Part shown: piece by piece, positions 7,151 through 13,467 of the stretch
Layout of the letters: every line of letters starts with the position of its first letter
Numbering within the stretch: the stretch's first letter is position 1
Assembly (NCBI GenBank): GCA_023251285.1
Contig: JAHEZB010000012.1
Coordinates: forward strand, 1 to 15,185
Source: Chitinophagaceae bacterium
Lineage (GTDB): Bacteria; Bacteroidota; Bacteroidia; Chitinophagales; Chitinophagaceae
Direction of reading: 5' to 3'
DNA length: 15,185 nucleotides
The notes under the pieces: model-generated
Told to the model about the DNA's origin: nothing
Seen by the model: the letters and a program-made list of their open reading frames with translations, nothing else
Database searches by the model: none
Program-made: the position numbers and the translations under genes

Positions 7151-7978
7151 ATGAAGTTAGCTTTTGTTTTATTGATCGTACCATTTCTCATGCTTGCCGG
7201 GTGCAGCAACCAGTTTACCAAGGTTATGAAAAGCACAGATTATGAGTACAAACTGAAGAAAGCCGACGAGTATTATGTAAATAAAAAGTACCGTTACGCC
7301 GAGCAGTTATACCAGGAATTATTTCCGGTATTTAAAGGTTCCGATAAGTTTGAAGAATTGTATTATAAATATGCATACTGCTCTTACTACCAAAAAAATT
7401 ACCTGGACGCAGAGAATCTTTTCAAAGGATTTTTGGGCGTTTTTCCAAACAGCAGCAGGGCCGAAGAAATAGCTTATATGCATGCGCTCACTTTTTATAA
7501 ACAATCGCCGAATGTAGAATTGGATCAAACGAATACAACCAAGGCAATTGGAATGATGCAGGGATTTATCAACAACTATCCCAATTCAAAAAGAGTAGCA
7601 GATGCGAATGAAATCATTGCAAAATGCCGTGCAAAACTGGAAGAAAAGGACTATCTGGCAGCAAAATTATATTACAACTTACAAATGTATCAGGCAGCAG
7701 GAATTGCATTCACCAATCTTTTAAATTCATATCCTGAATCTCCAAAAGGTGAAGAGTATATGCTGATGGCTGTCAAATCCTTTTATGATTTTGCCCGATT
7801 AAGCGTTCCGGATAAGCAGCAGGAAAGATATGCGAAAGTAAACGAGGAATATCTTGATTTTAAAGATCGTTATCCTGAAAGTAAATTACTTGCAGAAGCA
7901 GAGGATTATAAAAACTTAAGTCAAAACAATATTAAAAAAATACAAAATGAGCAAATTAAGACGCCAACAGAACACTAA
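7151..7978 (+). CDS. bamD: Outer-membrane assembly lipoprotein BamD
   Basis: BamD is the essential lipoprotein of the BAM complex, which inserts beta-barrel proteins into the outer membrane. From the ATG at 7151 the 275-residue product opens with a lipoprotein signal (MKLAFVLLIVPFLMLAGC), lipobox LAGC with Cys18. A longer frame from a TTG at 7139 would add four residues and overlap the promoter, so I chose the ATG. The mature part is made of TPR-like helical hairpins. Examples are KKYRYAEQLYQELFPVFKGS, KNYLDAENLFKGFLGVFPNS and QMYQAAGIAFTNLLNSYPES, each ending in the FPNS/YPES turn typical of BamD. The C-terminus is charged and overlaps the rpoZ start by 32 nt. Position before rpoZ and coaBC is common in Bacteroidota. 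The OmpA-type protein encoded upstream is a plausible client of the complex. Confidence 0.93.
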   Translation: MKLAFVLLIVPFLMLAGCSNQFTKVMKSTDYEYKLKKADEYYVNKKYRYAEQLYQELFPVFKGSDKFEELYYKYAYCSYYQKNYLDAENLFKGFLGVFPNSSRAEEIAYMHALTFYKQSPNVELDQTNTTKAIGMMQGFINNYPNSKRVADANEIIAKCRAKLEEKDYLAAKLYYNLQMYQAAGIAFTNLLNSYPESPKGEEYMLMAVKSFYDFARLSVPDKQQERYAKVNEEYLDFKDRYPESKLLAEAEDYKNLSQNNIKKIQNEQIKTPTEH

Positions 7979-8288
7979 CACCAGCAATGTTGTTGAAACT
8001 CAAAACCTGATTGATGTCAAAAACAAAACAGGAAATTTGTATGAATCAATCAACGTCATTGCTAAAAGAGCAAACCAGATAAATATTTCTATTAAAGAAG
8101 AACTTCATAATAAACTGGAAGAATTTGCCAGCCATACCGATAGCCTGGAAGAAATTCATGAAAATAAAGAGCAGATTGAAATTTCACGTGCTTATGAAAG
8201 GATTCCGAATCCTGCTTTACTTGCTACCGCAGAATTTATGGAAGATAAAGTGTATTACCGTAAGAACGAAGACAATCTTTTTGATTAA
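7947..8288 (+). CDS. rpoZ: RNA polymerase omega subunit
   Basis: Omega is the small RNA polymerase subunit that helps fold and hold the beta-prime subunit. The 113-residue product contains the family core at 30-45, NLYESINVIAKRANQI, equivalent to the NRYxLVxVAAKRARQL region of other omegas. A Bacteroidota-type C-terminus follows (AYERIPNPALLATAEF at about 82-97). The first 25 residues are a polar leader. The ATG lies inside bamD in another frame, giving a 32-nt overlap. No later ATG before the core would give a complete protein, so the overlap seems genuine and suggests translational coupling. The product diverges from enterobacterial omega, but motif and context agree. Confidence 0.85.
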   Translation: MSKLRRQQNTNTSNVVETQNLIDVKNKTGNLYESINVIAKRANQINISIKEELHNKLEEFASHTDSLEEIHENKEQIEISRAYERIPNPALLATAEFMEDKVYYRKNEDNLFD

Positions 8289-8327
8289 AACATTAATAGT
8301 TGGTTTTCTATAAGAAATATTAATTTT

Positions 8328-8357
8328 AATGGCGGTTCATTCCGCCATTTTTATTTT
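8328..8357 (+). terminator. Rho-independent terminator after rpoZ
   Basis: AATGGCGG (8328-8335) pairs perfectly with CCGCCATT (8342-8349) around a 6-nt loop, followed by a T-rich run. It lies 40 nt after the rpoZ stop and only 27 nt before the coaBC ATG. Confidence 0.85.
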
Positions 8358-8383
8358 AAAGTATCTTGCTGATAAATAACTTT

Positions 8384-9580
8384 ATGCCGCTTCAGGGGAA
8401 AAAAATTTTACTTTGCGTTACCGGAAGTATTGCCGTTTATAAATCGGCTCTATTTGTTCGTTTACTCGTAAAATCGGGCGCTGAAGTAAAAGTAATTATG
8501 ACCAAAGGAGCGCAGGATTTTGTAACACCACTCACCTTTGCAACGCTTTCAAAAAACAAAACTTTCACCGATTTATTTCATGAAGGAAGCTGGGAAAATC
8601 ATGTCATGCTCGCGCGTTGGGCTGATGCCATGCTGATAGCGCCTGCTTCCTGCAATACGATTGCAAAAATGGCTCACGGACTATGTGATAATCTTTTACT
8701 GGCCGTTTATTTATCATCAAAATGCCCTGTTTTAATTGCCCCTGCAATGGATGAAGATATGTGGCATAATCCCGCCACTAAAAAAAATATTCAAATACTA
8801 AAGCAAAATGGCAATGAATTTTTACCGGTAAATAAAGGCGAACTGGCAAGCGGCCTTCATGGTGAAGGAAGAATGGCAGAGCCGGAAGAAATGCTCAGCT
8901 ATCTTGAAGGTTTTTTTGCAAGAGAAAAAAGACTTACAGGCAAAAAAGCACTGGTAACGGCTGGGCCGACTTATGAAGCTTTGGATCCTGTTCGTTTTAT
9001 AGGCAATCATTCCAGTGGCAAAATGGGTGTGGCCATTGCAGAAGAATTATTAAAGAATGGTGCAGAAGTACATTTAATTTTAGGTCCCTCTTCCATTGAC
9101 GTCGACAAAAAGATAAAAACCAAAAAAGTGACTTCAGGGCAAGAAATGTATGAAGCAACGATGGATGATTTCAAATCTTATGATATCATTGTAATGGCCG
9201 CCGCGGTTGCAGATTATGCTCCAAAAAATAAAAGTCAGCAGAAAATAAAAAAAGAATGCCATGGCTTTTCTCTTGAATTGATAAAAACAAAAGACATCCT
9301 TTTTGAAGCAGGAAAAATAAAATCCGATGCCCAAACATTGGTTGGTTTTGCGCTGGAAACAGAAAACGAAAGAGAGAATGCCATTAAAAAATTATCAAAA
9401 AAGAATGCAGATTTGATAGTGCTCAATTCATTGAATGATGAAGGAGCCGGCTTTGGAGGCGATACTAACAAAATCACTATTTTTGACAAGAACAAAAAAG
9501 AATATAATTTTCCCGCTAAGACAAAAAAAGAAGTAGCGTCAGACATCATAAATACCATCATCCAATATAGAAATGAATAA
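8384..9580 (+). CDS. coaBC: Bifunctional phosphopantothenoylcysteine decarboxylase/synthetase (CoaBC)
   Basis: CoaBC couples cysteine to 4'-phosphopantothenate and decarboxylates the product to phosphopantetheine in coenzyme A synthesis. The ATG at 8384 gives 398 residues and the usual N-terminus (MPLQGKKILLCVTGSIAVYK); an upstream TTG would add six residues without family support. CoaC is about 5-180: His73 in ENHVMLARWAD, PASCNT at 87-92 and PAMDEDMW at 120-127. CoaB is about 185-395: AGPTYEALDPVRFIGNHSSG at 193-212, AAAVADYAP at 272-280 and the Lys-rich KIKK at 287-290. In CoaC, Asp123 and Ser156 (LASG) replace the Asn and Cys known from E. coli Dfp; similar residues may be usual in Bacteroidota. 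Its stop overlaps the next gene by 8 nt. TATCTTGC at 8362-8369 may be a weak -7 box. Confidence 0.94.
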   Translation: MPLQGKKILLCVTGSIAVYKSALFVRLLVKSGAEVKVIMTKGAQDFVTPLTFATLSKNKTFTDLFHEGSWENHVMLARWADAMLIAPASCNTIAKMAHGLCDNLLLAVYLSSKCPVLIAPAMDEDMWHNPATKKNIQILKQNGNEFLPVNKGELASGLHGEGRMAEPEEMLSYLEGFFAREKRLTGKKALVTAGPTYEALDPVRFIGNHSSGKMGVAIAEELLKNGAEVHLILGPSSIDVDKKIKTKKVTSGQEMYEATMDDFKSYDIIVMAAAVADYAPKNKSQQKIKKECHGFSLELIKTKDILFEAGKIKSDAQTLVGFALETENERENAIKKLSKKNADLIVLNSLNDEGAGFGGDTNKITIFDKNKKEYNFPAKTKKEVASDIINTIIQYRNE

Positions 9581-10490
9581 GATCTTCCTGTTTTTTTTAT
9601 TGATATTTTTTAGTTCCGTAAGTCACGCTCAGGAACTGCGTGCAAGAGTAAGCGTTTTGAGCAACCGGGTAGCAAATAATGTAGATAAAAAAGCGTTTCA
9701 AACTTTAGAGACCGCGCTCAATAATTTTGTAAATAATACAAAATGGACGACGGATAATTTTAGCACAAATGAAAAAATTGATTGCAGCTTTTTATTAAAC
9801 CTCGAATCCGGAGGCGATCCAAATGTTTATAAAGCAACACTGACTATTCAATCCGGCAGGCCTGTTTTTAATTCCTCTTACGTTTCTCCCATGATCAATT
9901 ACCAGGATAATGATGTGGTTTTTAAATATGTTGAATTTCAACAGTTGGAATTTAACGATACCCGCGTTTCGGGAACTGATCCACTGGTATCAAATCTCAC
10001 TGCTGTTTTCGCATATTGGATTGATATGATCCTTGGCTTTGATTACGATTCATTTTCCATGAGAGGTGGCAATGTGTATTTTCAAAAGGCACAGAATATT
10101 GTGAACAATGCGCCTGAGGGCCGCAATATTTCAGGATGGAAAGCATTCGATGGAACCCGCAACAGATACTGGCTTGCAGAGAATTTGCTGAACGCAAAGT
10201 ACAGCCTTTTTCATGAGGCAATCTACGATTATTACCGCTTGGGAATGGATAAATTATATGACCAGGAAGCAGTGGGCAGAACGGCGATCTTAAATGTGCT
10301 CAGTCTGCTGAATACTTTCAATACTGAAAACACCGCCACAATGATTCTTCCCTTTTTTTTCCAGGCAAAAACCCAGGAACTAATCCAGATTTTTTCAAAA
10401 GCAAGCCCACAGGATAAGGCAAAAGCGCTTGACTTTTTAAAACGGCTGGATCCAACATCATCGAATAAATATGAGGCAGCATTAAAATGA
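9573..10490 (+). CDS. porD: DUF4835 family secreted protein (PorD-like)
   Basis: The 305-residue product begins with a signal peptide (MNKIFLFFLLIFFSSVSHAQ, cleavage after HAQ). The mature protein opens with ELRARVSVLSNRV, the beta-strand start typical of the DUF4835 family. Further support is the tract DPLVSNLTAVFAYWIDMILG at about 136-155, and FDYDSFSMRGG after it. In Bacteroidota this family is usually encoded right after coaBC and is annotated in some genomes as PorD, a type IX secretion-associated protein. I rely on that recalled annotation and order for the symbol. No catalytic motif is visible. It overlaps coaBC by 8 nt and the DUF4296 gene by 4 nt, so translation is probably coupled. 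No other type IX secretion gene is in the window. Confidence 0.8.
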   Translation: MNKIFLFFLLIFFSSVSHAQELRARVSVLSNRVANNVDKKAFQTLETALNNFVNNTKWTTDNFSTNEKIDCSFLLNLESGGDPNVYKATLTIQSGRPVFNSSYVSPMINYQDNDVVFKYVEFQQLEFNDTRVSGTDPLVSNLTAVFAYWIDMILGFDYDSFSMRGGNVYFQKAQNIVNNAPEGRNISGWKAFDGTRNRYWLAENLLNAKYSLFHEAIYDYYRLGMDKLYDQEAVGRTAILNVLSLLNTFNTENTATMILPFFFQAKTQELIQIFSKASPQDKAKALDFLKRLDPTSSNKYEAALK

Positions 10491-10864
10491 TGAAAAAGTT
10501 TTTCTATCTCATTTTCTTAACGATGTTTTTTTCGTGTGGAAAAAGCAAAATTCCTCCATCCACTGTTATCCAACCAAAAGAGATGCAAAGTATTTTGTGG
10601 GATGTGATGAGAGCAGAAACACTTGCTTCAGAAATCGGACACAAAGATTCGTCCGTAGATGTAGCTATTGAAACAAAAGCTTTATCGCAAAAAGTGTTTG
10701 TTATTCACAAAACGGATTCAGCAAGTTTTAATAAAAGTTATAACTGGTATCTGAAACATCCGGACGTATTAAAGATTATCTTTGATAGTCTTTACATTCA
10801 AAAAGAAAGAGAAAACAATTTAGAGTCAAGGAAGAAACATGTGCCGGTGAGTATGATAAAATAA
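10487..10864 (+). CDS. DUF4296 family lipoprotein
   Basis: A 125-residue putative lipoprotein of unknown function. The signal MMKKFFYLIFLTMFFSCGK has a lipobox-like FFSC with Cys17, followed by Gly-Lys, which does not suggest inner-membrane retention. The mature part (IPPSTVIQPKEMQSILWDVM, then helical segments) matches the pattern of DUF4296: a short helical domain beginning with an IPP-type segment and a conserved Met-x-x-Ile-Leu region. The start ATG overlaps the preceding stop in ATGA, and scoA begins 5 bp after this stop, so it sits within a tight gene run. A second Met codon directly follows the first and is an equally possible start. Confidence 0.75.
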   Translation: MMKKFFYLIFLTMFFSCGKSKIPPSTVIQPKEMQSILWDVMRAETLASEIGHKDSSVDVAIETKALSQKVFVIHKTDSASFNKSYNWYLKHPDVLKIIFDSLYIQKERENNLESRKKHVPVSMIK

Positions 10865-10869
10865 TTTAC

Positions 10870-11562
10870 ATGAATAAAGTTTTTAAAAATGCTGGTGAAG
10901 CCATTCATGATATTGGCAATGGAAGTATCATCATGCTTGGTGGTTTCGGCTTGTGTGGCATTCCTGAAAATTGCATCGCGGCTTTGGTGAAAAAAGAAGT
11001 GAAAGACTTGACATGCATCTCAAACAATGCCGGTGTTGATGATTTTGGAATCGGATTGTTATTAAAAAAGAAACAATTAAAAAAAATGGTTGCTTCCTAT
11101 GTAGGCGAAAACGCTGAATTTGAACGGCAATTATTGACTGGCGAACTGGAAGTTGAATTAATTCCGCAGGGAACACTTGCTACAAGATGCATGGCTTCGG
11201 GTTATGGAATGCCGGCGATCTTTACCCCAGCGGGAGTTGGAACCGAAGTAGCAGAAGGGAAAGAATCGCGGATGTTTAATGGCAAAGAATATTTAATGGA
11301 ATATGCGTTTGAGTCTGACTTCGCTTTGGTAAAAGCATGGAAAGGCGATACCGCGGGTAATTTAATTTACAAAGAAACTGCCCGTAATTTTAATCCCTTA
11401 ATGGCAATGGCGGGAAAAGTAACCATAGCAGAAGTGGAGGAATTGGTAGAAGCAGGACAACTAAATCCAAACGAAATTCATACGCCGGGCATTTATGTTC
11501 ATCGCATCTTTAAAGGAAGCGTTTATGAAAAAAGGATAGAACAGAGAACAGTGCGGGACTAG
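10870..11562 (+). CDS. scoA: Succinyl-CoA:3-ketoacid CoA-transferase subunit A
   Basis: With subunit B this family I CoA-transferase moves CoA between succinyl-CoA and 3-ketoacids such as acetoacetate, in ketone-body and branched or aromatic breakdown routes. The 230-residue product has normal subunit A length. It carries the family signature GGFGLCGIPEN at 24-34 and SNNAG at 51-55. It also has the conserved IPQGTLATRCMASGYGMPAI block at 98-117 and FTPAGVGTEVAEGK after it. The catalytic Glu is on subunit B, encoded next. It starts 5 bp after the DUF4296 stop, so it may be read from the coaBC unit. A 140-bp gap holding an 8-bp tandem array separates it from scoB, where such subunit genes are usually nearly adjacent. 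Confidence 0.93.
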   Translation: MNKVFKNAGEAIHDIGNGSIIMLGGFGLCGIPENCIAALVKKEVKDLTCISNNAGVDDFGIGLLLKKKQLKKMVASYVGENAEFERQLLTGELEVELIPQGTLATRCMASGYGMPAIFTPAGVGTEVAEGKESRMFNGKEYLMEYAFESDFALVKAWKGDTAGNLIYKETARNFNPLMAMAGKVTIAEVEELVEAGQLNPNEIHTPGIYVHRIFKGSVYEKRIEQRTVRD

Positions 11563-11602
11563 CAAATTGGAAGATTAGTAAATGTAAAAACGCCTTCCGA
11601 TT

Positions 11603-11698
11603 TTCACATCTTCACATGTTCACATTTTCACATGTTCACATTTTCACATCTTCACATTTTCACATCTTCACATTTTCACATTTTCACATTTTCACATT
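11603..11698 (+). repeat. Exact tandem array, 12 copies of TTCACATN
   Basis: Twelve consecutive 8-bp units fill 96 bp with no insertion or substitution in the first seven bases. Only the eighth base varies: C, G, T, G, T, C, T, C, then T in the last four units. The array begins 40 nt after the scoA stop and ends 4 nt before the scoB ATG. On the plus strand no reading frame through it can contain a stop codon; on the minus strand TGA recurs in every frame. This explains an artificial N-terminal extension rich in His, Phe, Thr and Ser for scoB. Confidence 0.97.
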
Positions 11699-11702
11699 AA
11701 TC

Positions 11703-12356
11703 ATGTTAGACAAAAATCAAATAGCACAACGGATAGCAAAGGAATTAAAAGATGGCTATTATGTAAATCTCGGGATTGGCATTCCAACATTGGTCGCGAA
11801 TTTCATTCCTGAAGGCATTACTGTTACCCTTCAGTCAGAAAATGGATTGCTGGGAATGGGGCCGTTTCCCTTGGCAGGAGAAGAAGACCCTGACCTCATC
11901 AACGCCGGTAAACAAACCATTACTACCCTACCCGGCTCTGCCTTTTTTGACAGCGCCATGAGCTTTGGAATGATCCGTGCGGGCAAAGTGGACTTGACGG
12001 TGCTTGGTGCGATGGAAGTAAGTGAAAATGGTGATATTGCCAGTTGGAAGATACCCGGAAAAATGGTAAAAGGCATGGGCGGCGCAATGGACCTGGTTGC
12101 CAGTGCAAAAAATATTACAGTGGCAATGATGCACACGAATCCAAAAGGAGAATCGAAATTATTAAAGAAATGCAATCTGCCGCTAACGGGAATTAAATGT
12201 GTAAAAAAAATTGTAACTAACCTTGCGGTTATTGAAGTTACTGAAAATGGTTTTCATTTACTTGAAAGAGCGCCGGGTGTAAGTGTAGAAGAAATCCAAA
12301 ATAAAACAGAAGGGAATCTCATCATTGAAGGAGAAATTCCTGAGATGAACTTATAA
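11703..12356 (+). CDS. scoB: Succinyl-CoA:3-ketoacid CoA-transferase subunit B
   Basis: The catalytic subunit that pairs with the scoA product. From the ATG at 11703 it has 217 residues, the usual subunit B length, opening MLDKNQIAQRIAKELKDG. GYYVNLGIGIPTLVANFIP follows, the conserved substrate region. Catalytic Glu46 lies in the signature SENGLLGMG (45-53). GAMEVSENGDIASWKIPGK (102-120) and the GMGGAMDLV block at 124-132 are also conserved. The frame stays open upstream to an ATG at 11616, but those 29 extra codons are encoded by the 8-bp array, so I reject that start. No Shine-Dalgarno precedes 11703; the array occupies the place where the translation start region would be, which may affect subunit balance. 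The gene converges with the HIT gene 48 bp away, with no clear terminator between. Confidence 0.94.
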   Translation: MLDKNQIAQRIAKELKDGYYVNLGIGIPTLVANFIPEGITVTLQSENGLLGMGPFPLAGEEDPDLINAGKQTITTLPGSAFFDSAMSFGMIRAGKVDLTVLGAMEVSENGDIASWKIPGKMVKGMGGAMDLVASAKNITVAMMHTNPKGESKLLKKCNLPLTGIKCVKKIVTNLAVIEVTENGFHLLERAPGVSVEEIQNKTEGNLIIEGEIPEMNL

Positions 12357-12404
12357 AATAAAACAGGAATTAGAACTATTTGTTTGTTTACTGAAACACC
12401 TCAA

Positions 12405-12803
12405 CTAATCGGAGTTTAATGCCTTTAAAATCTTTTCCTGGGTCCTTTTCAATTCTTCGTTTGAAGGAGACAATTTTTTCCTGGTAAAATTGATGTCATC
12501 CATAGTATCTAGCGGAATCAAATGCAGATGCGCATGAGGAACCTCAAGGCCAACCACACTTAATCCGCAACGCTGACACGGAAATGATTTTTCTATCGCT
12601 GTAGCAATCGGTTTGGCAAATAATAATACTTCTGACAGATAATCTTGCGGCATATCCAGGAACTTATCCACTTCTATTTTTGGAATCACCAAAGTATGGC
12701 CTTCAACCAAAGGATTTATATCGAGAAAGGCATAAAACTTTTCATTTTCTGCAATCTTAAAAGAAGGAATTTCACCTTTAATTATTTTGCTAAATAGGGT
12801 CAT
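12405..12803 (-). CDS. HIT family nucleotide-binding hydrolase
   Basis: HIT proteins are small cytosolic nucleotide hydrolases or transferases, often acting on adenosine phosphoramidates or dinucleoside polyphosphates; the substrate here is not known. From the ATG at 12801-12803 the product has 132 residues, normal for the family. It opens MTLFSKIIKGEIPSFKIAEN with DINPLVEGHTLVIPK at 28-42. The histidine triad is HAHLHLIPL at 90-98 (His90, His92, catalytic His94). Two Cys (76, 79; CQRC) sit in the middle; bacterial relatives often have zinc-binding Cys near the N-terminus instead, so they may be unrelated to metal. The frame is open upstream to 12881, but those 26 codons come from the heptamer tract and are rejected. 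It follows greA by 88 bp on the same strand. Confidence 0.92.
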   Translation of the reverse strand: MTLFSKIIKGEIPSFKIAENEKFYAFLDINPLVEGHTLVIPKIEVDKFLDMPQDYLSEVLLFAKPIATAIEKSFPCQRCGLSVVGLEVPHAHLHLIPLDTMDDINFTRKKLSPSNEELKRTQEKILKALNSD

Positions 12804-12813
12804 TATTTTCCAC

Positions 12814-12876
12814 TTGAATATTGAATATTGAAAATTGCTTATTGAAACTTGATTACTGAAAATTAATCCTTCAAAA
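12814..12876. repeat. Degenerate 7-bp-period tract between greA and the HIT gene
   Basis: Nine consecutive heptamers keep phase over 63 bp. TTGAATA occurs twice (12814, 12821), then TTGAAAA, TTGCTTA, TTGAAAC, TTGATTA and more diverged units such as CTGAAAA and TTCAAAA. The tract begins 10 bp upstream of the HIT ATG and ends 15 bp short of the greA stop. Its first units share the TTGAATA and TTGCTTA words with the tract near 14570. Confidence 0.8.
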
Positions 12877-12891
12877 CTCAACCGCCAACCC

Positions 12892-13365
12892 TTATGCAGT
12901 TATCTTCTCCACTTTGAATTTAATCATTCCTGCCGGCACTTTTATTTCTGCAATATCACCTACTGCTTTTCCAAGCAATCCATTTCCAATAGGTGATGCA
13001 GCCGAGATCTTTTGCTCTTTAAGATTTGCTTCTTTCTCAGAAACAATCTGGTAGGTAACCTGTTTTTTAGTAGCCAGGTTGGTCAAAGTAACTTTTGTAA
13101 GAATAGAAACTTTGCTGGTATCAATCGTACTTTCATCTACAATCCTTGCAGTGGCAATCACGGTTTCCAGTTGTTTTATTTTAGCCTCAAGCAATCCTTG
13201 TGCCTCCTTGGCAGCATCATATTCCGCATTTTCTTTTAAATCGCCTTTTTCACGTGCTTCTGCAATTGCCCTTGATGCCGCTGGCCTATCCACACCTTTC
13301 ATGTGTTGCAGTTCGGCCTGCATTTGGTCAAATGTTTCTTTTGTAACATAATTTACCTGGCTCAT
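12892..13365 (-). CDS. greA: Transcription elongation factor GreA
   Basis: GreA enters the secondary channel of RNA polymerase and stimulates cleavage of backtracked RNA. From the ATG at 13363-13365 the product has 157 residues, the standard length, opening MSQVNYVTKETFDQMQAELQ. The N-terminal coiled coil carries the acidic tip GDLKENAEYDAAKE, with Asp42 and Glu45 matching the metal-coordinating pair of E. coli GreA. The C-terminal FKBP-like domain includes SPIGNGLLGKAVGDIAEIKV and the final MIKFKVEKI strand. The frame is open upstream to 13449, but those 28 codons include the hairpin of a terminator and are excluded. The terminator at 13407-13441 isolates it from the dehydrogenase, so greA should have its own promoter in 13366-13406; I see no exact -7 box there. 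The HIT gene follows and is probably co-transcribed. Confidence 0.95.
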   Translation of the reverse strand: MSQVNYVTKETFDQMQAELQHMKGVDRPAASRAIAEAREKGDLKENAEYDAAKEAQGLLEAKIKQLETVIATARIVDESTIDTSKVSILTKVTLTNLATKKQVTYQIVSEKEANLKEQKISAASPIGNGLLGKAVGDIAEIKVPAGMIKFKVEKITA

Positions 13366-13406
13366 AACCTCATTATTTATTTTGTTATACCTTTTACAGA
13401 ATAAAG

Positions 13407-13441
13407 AAAAAAAATACAACGCCCCATCTAAGACGTTGTAT
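13407..13441 (-). terminator. Rho-independent terminator after the dehydrogenase gene
   Basis: Read on the minus strand, ATACAACG pairs perfectly with CGTTGTAT (plus positions 13434-13441 and 13414-13421), extendable by a G-U and a C-G pair. A run of eight T follows. It lies 26 nt after the dehydrogenase stop. Confidence 0.9.
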
Positions 13442-13467
13442 GAATACAAATATAAGAAGATTGAAAA

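Noticed and set aside
9235..9561. 108-codon minus-strand frame inside coaBC
   Set aside because: It is antisense to the conserved CoaB domain; no domain or start signal was seen.
11603..11698. Possible CRISPR array
   Set aside because: Units are 8 bp with no unique spacers and no cas genes are nearby; it is a simple tandem repeat.
11616..11702. N-terminal extension of ScoB (29 codons)
   Set aside because: It is encoded wholly by the 8-bp array and the last few bases after it; the family N-terminus begins at the ATG at 11703. The extension stays open only because the array cannot contain a stop.
11831..12175. 114-codon minus-strand frame inside scoB
   Set aside because: It is a shadow of the strongly supported scoB frame, with no domain of its own.
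12804..12881. 26-codon upstream extension of the HIT protein
   Set aside because: It is encoded largely by the degenerate heptamer tract; the HIT fold begins at MTLFSKII.
13366..13449. 28-codon upstream extension of GreA
   Set aside because: It covers the hairpin and T-run of the dehydrogenase terminator; GreA normally begins at MSQVNYVTKE.
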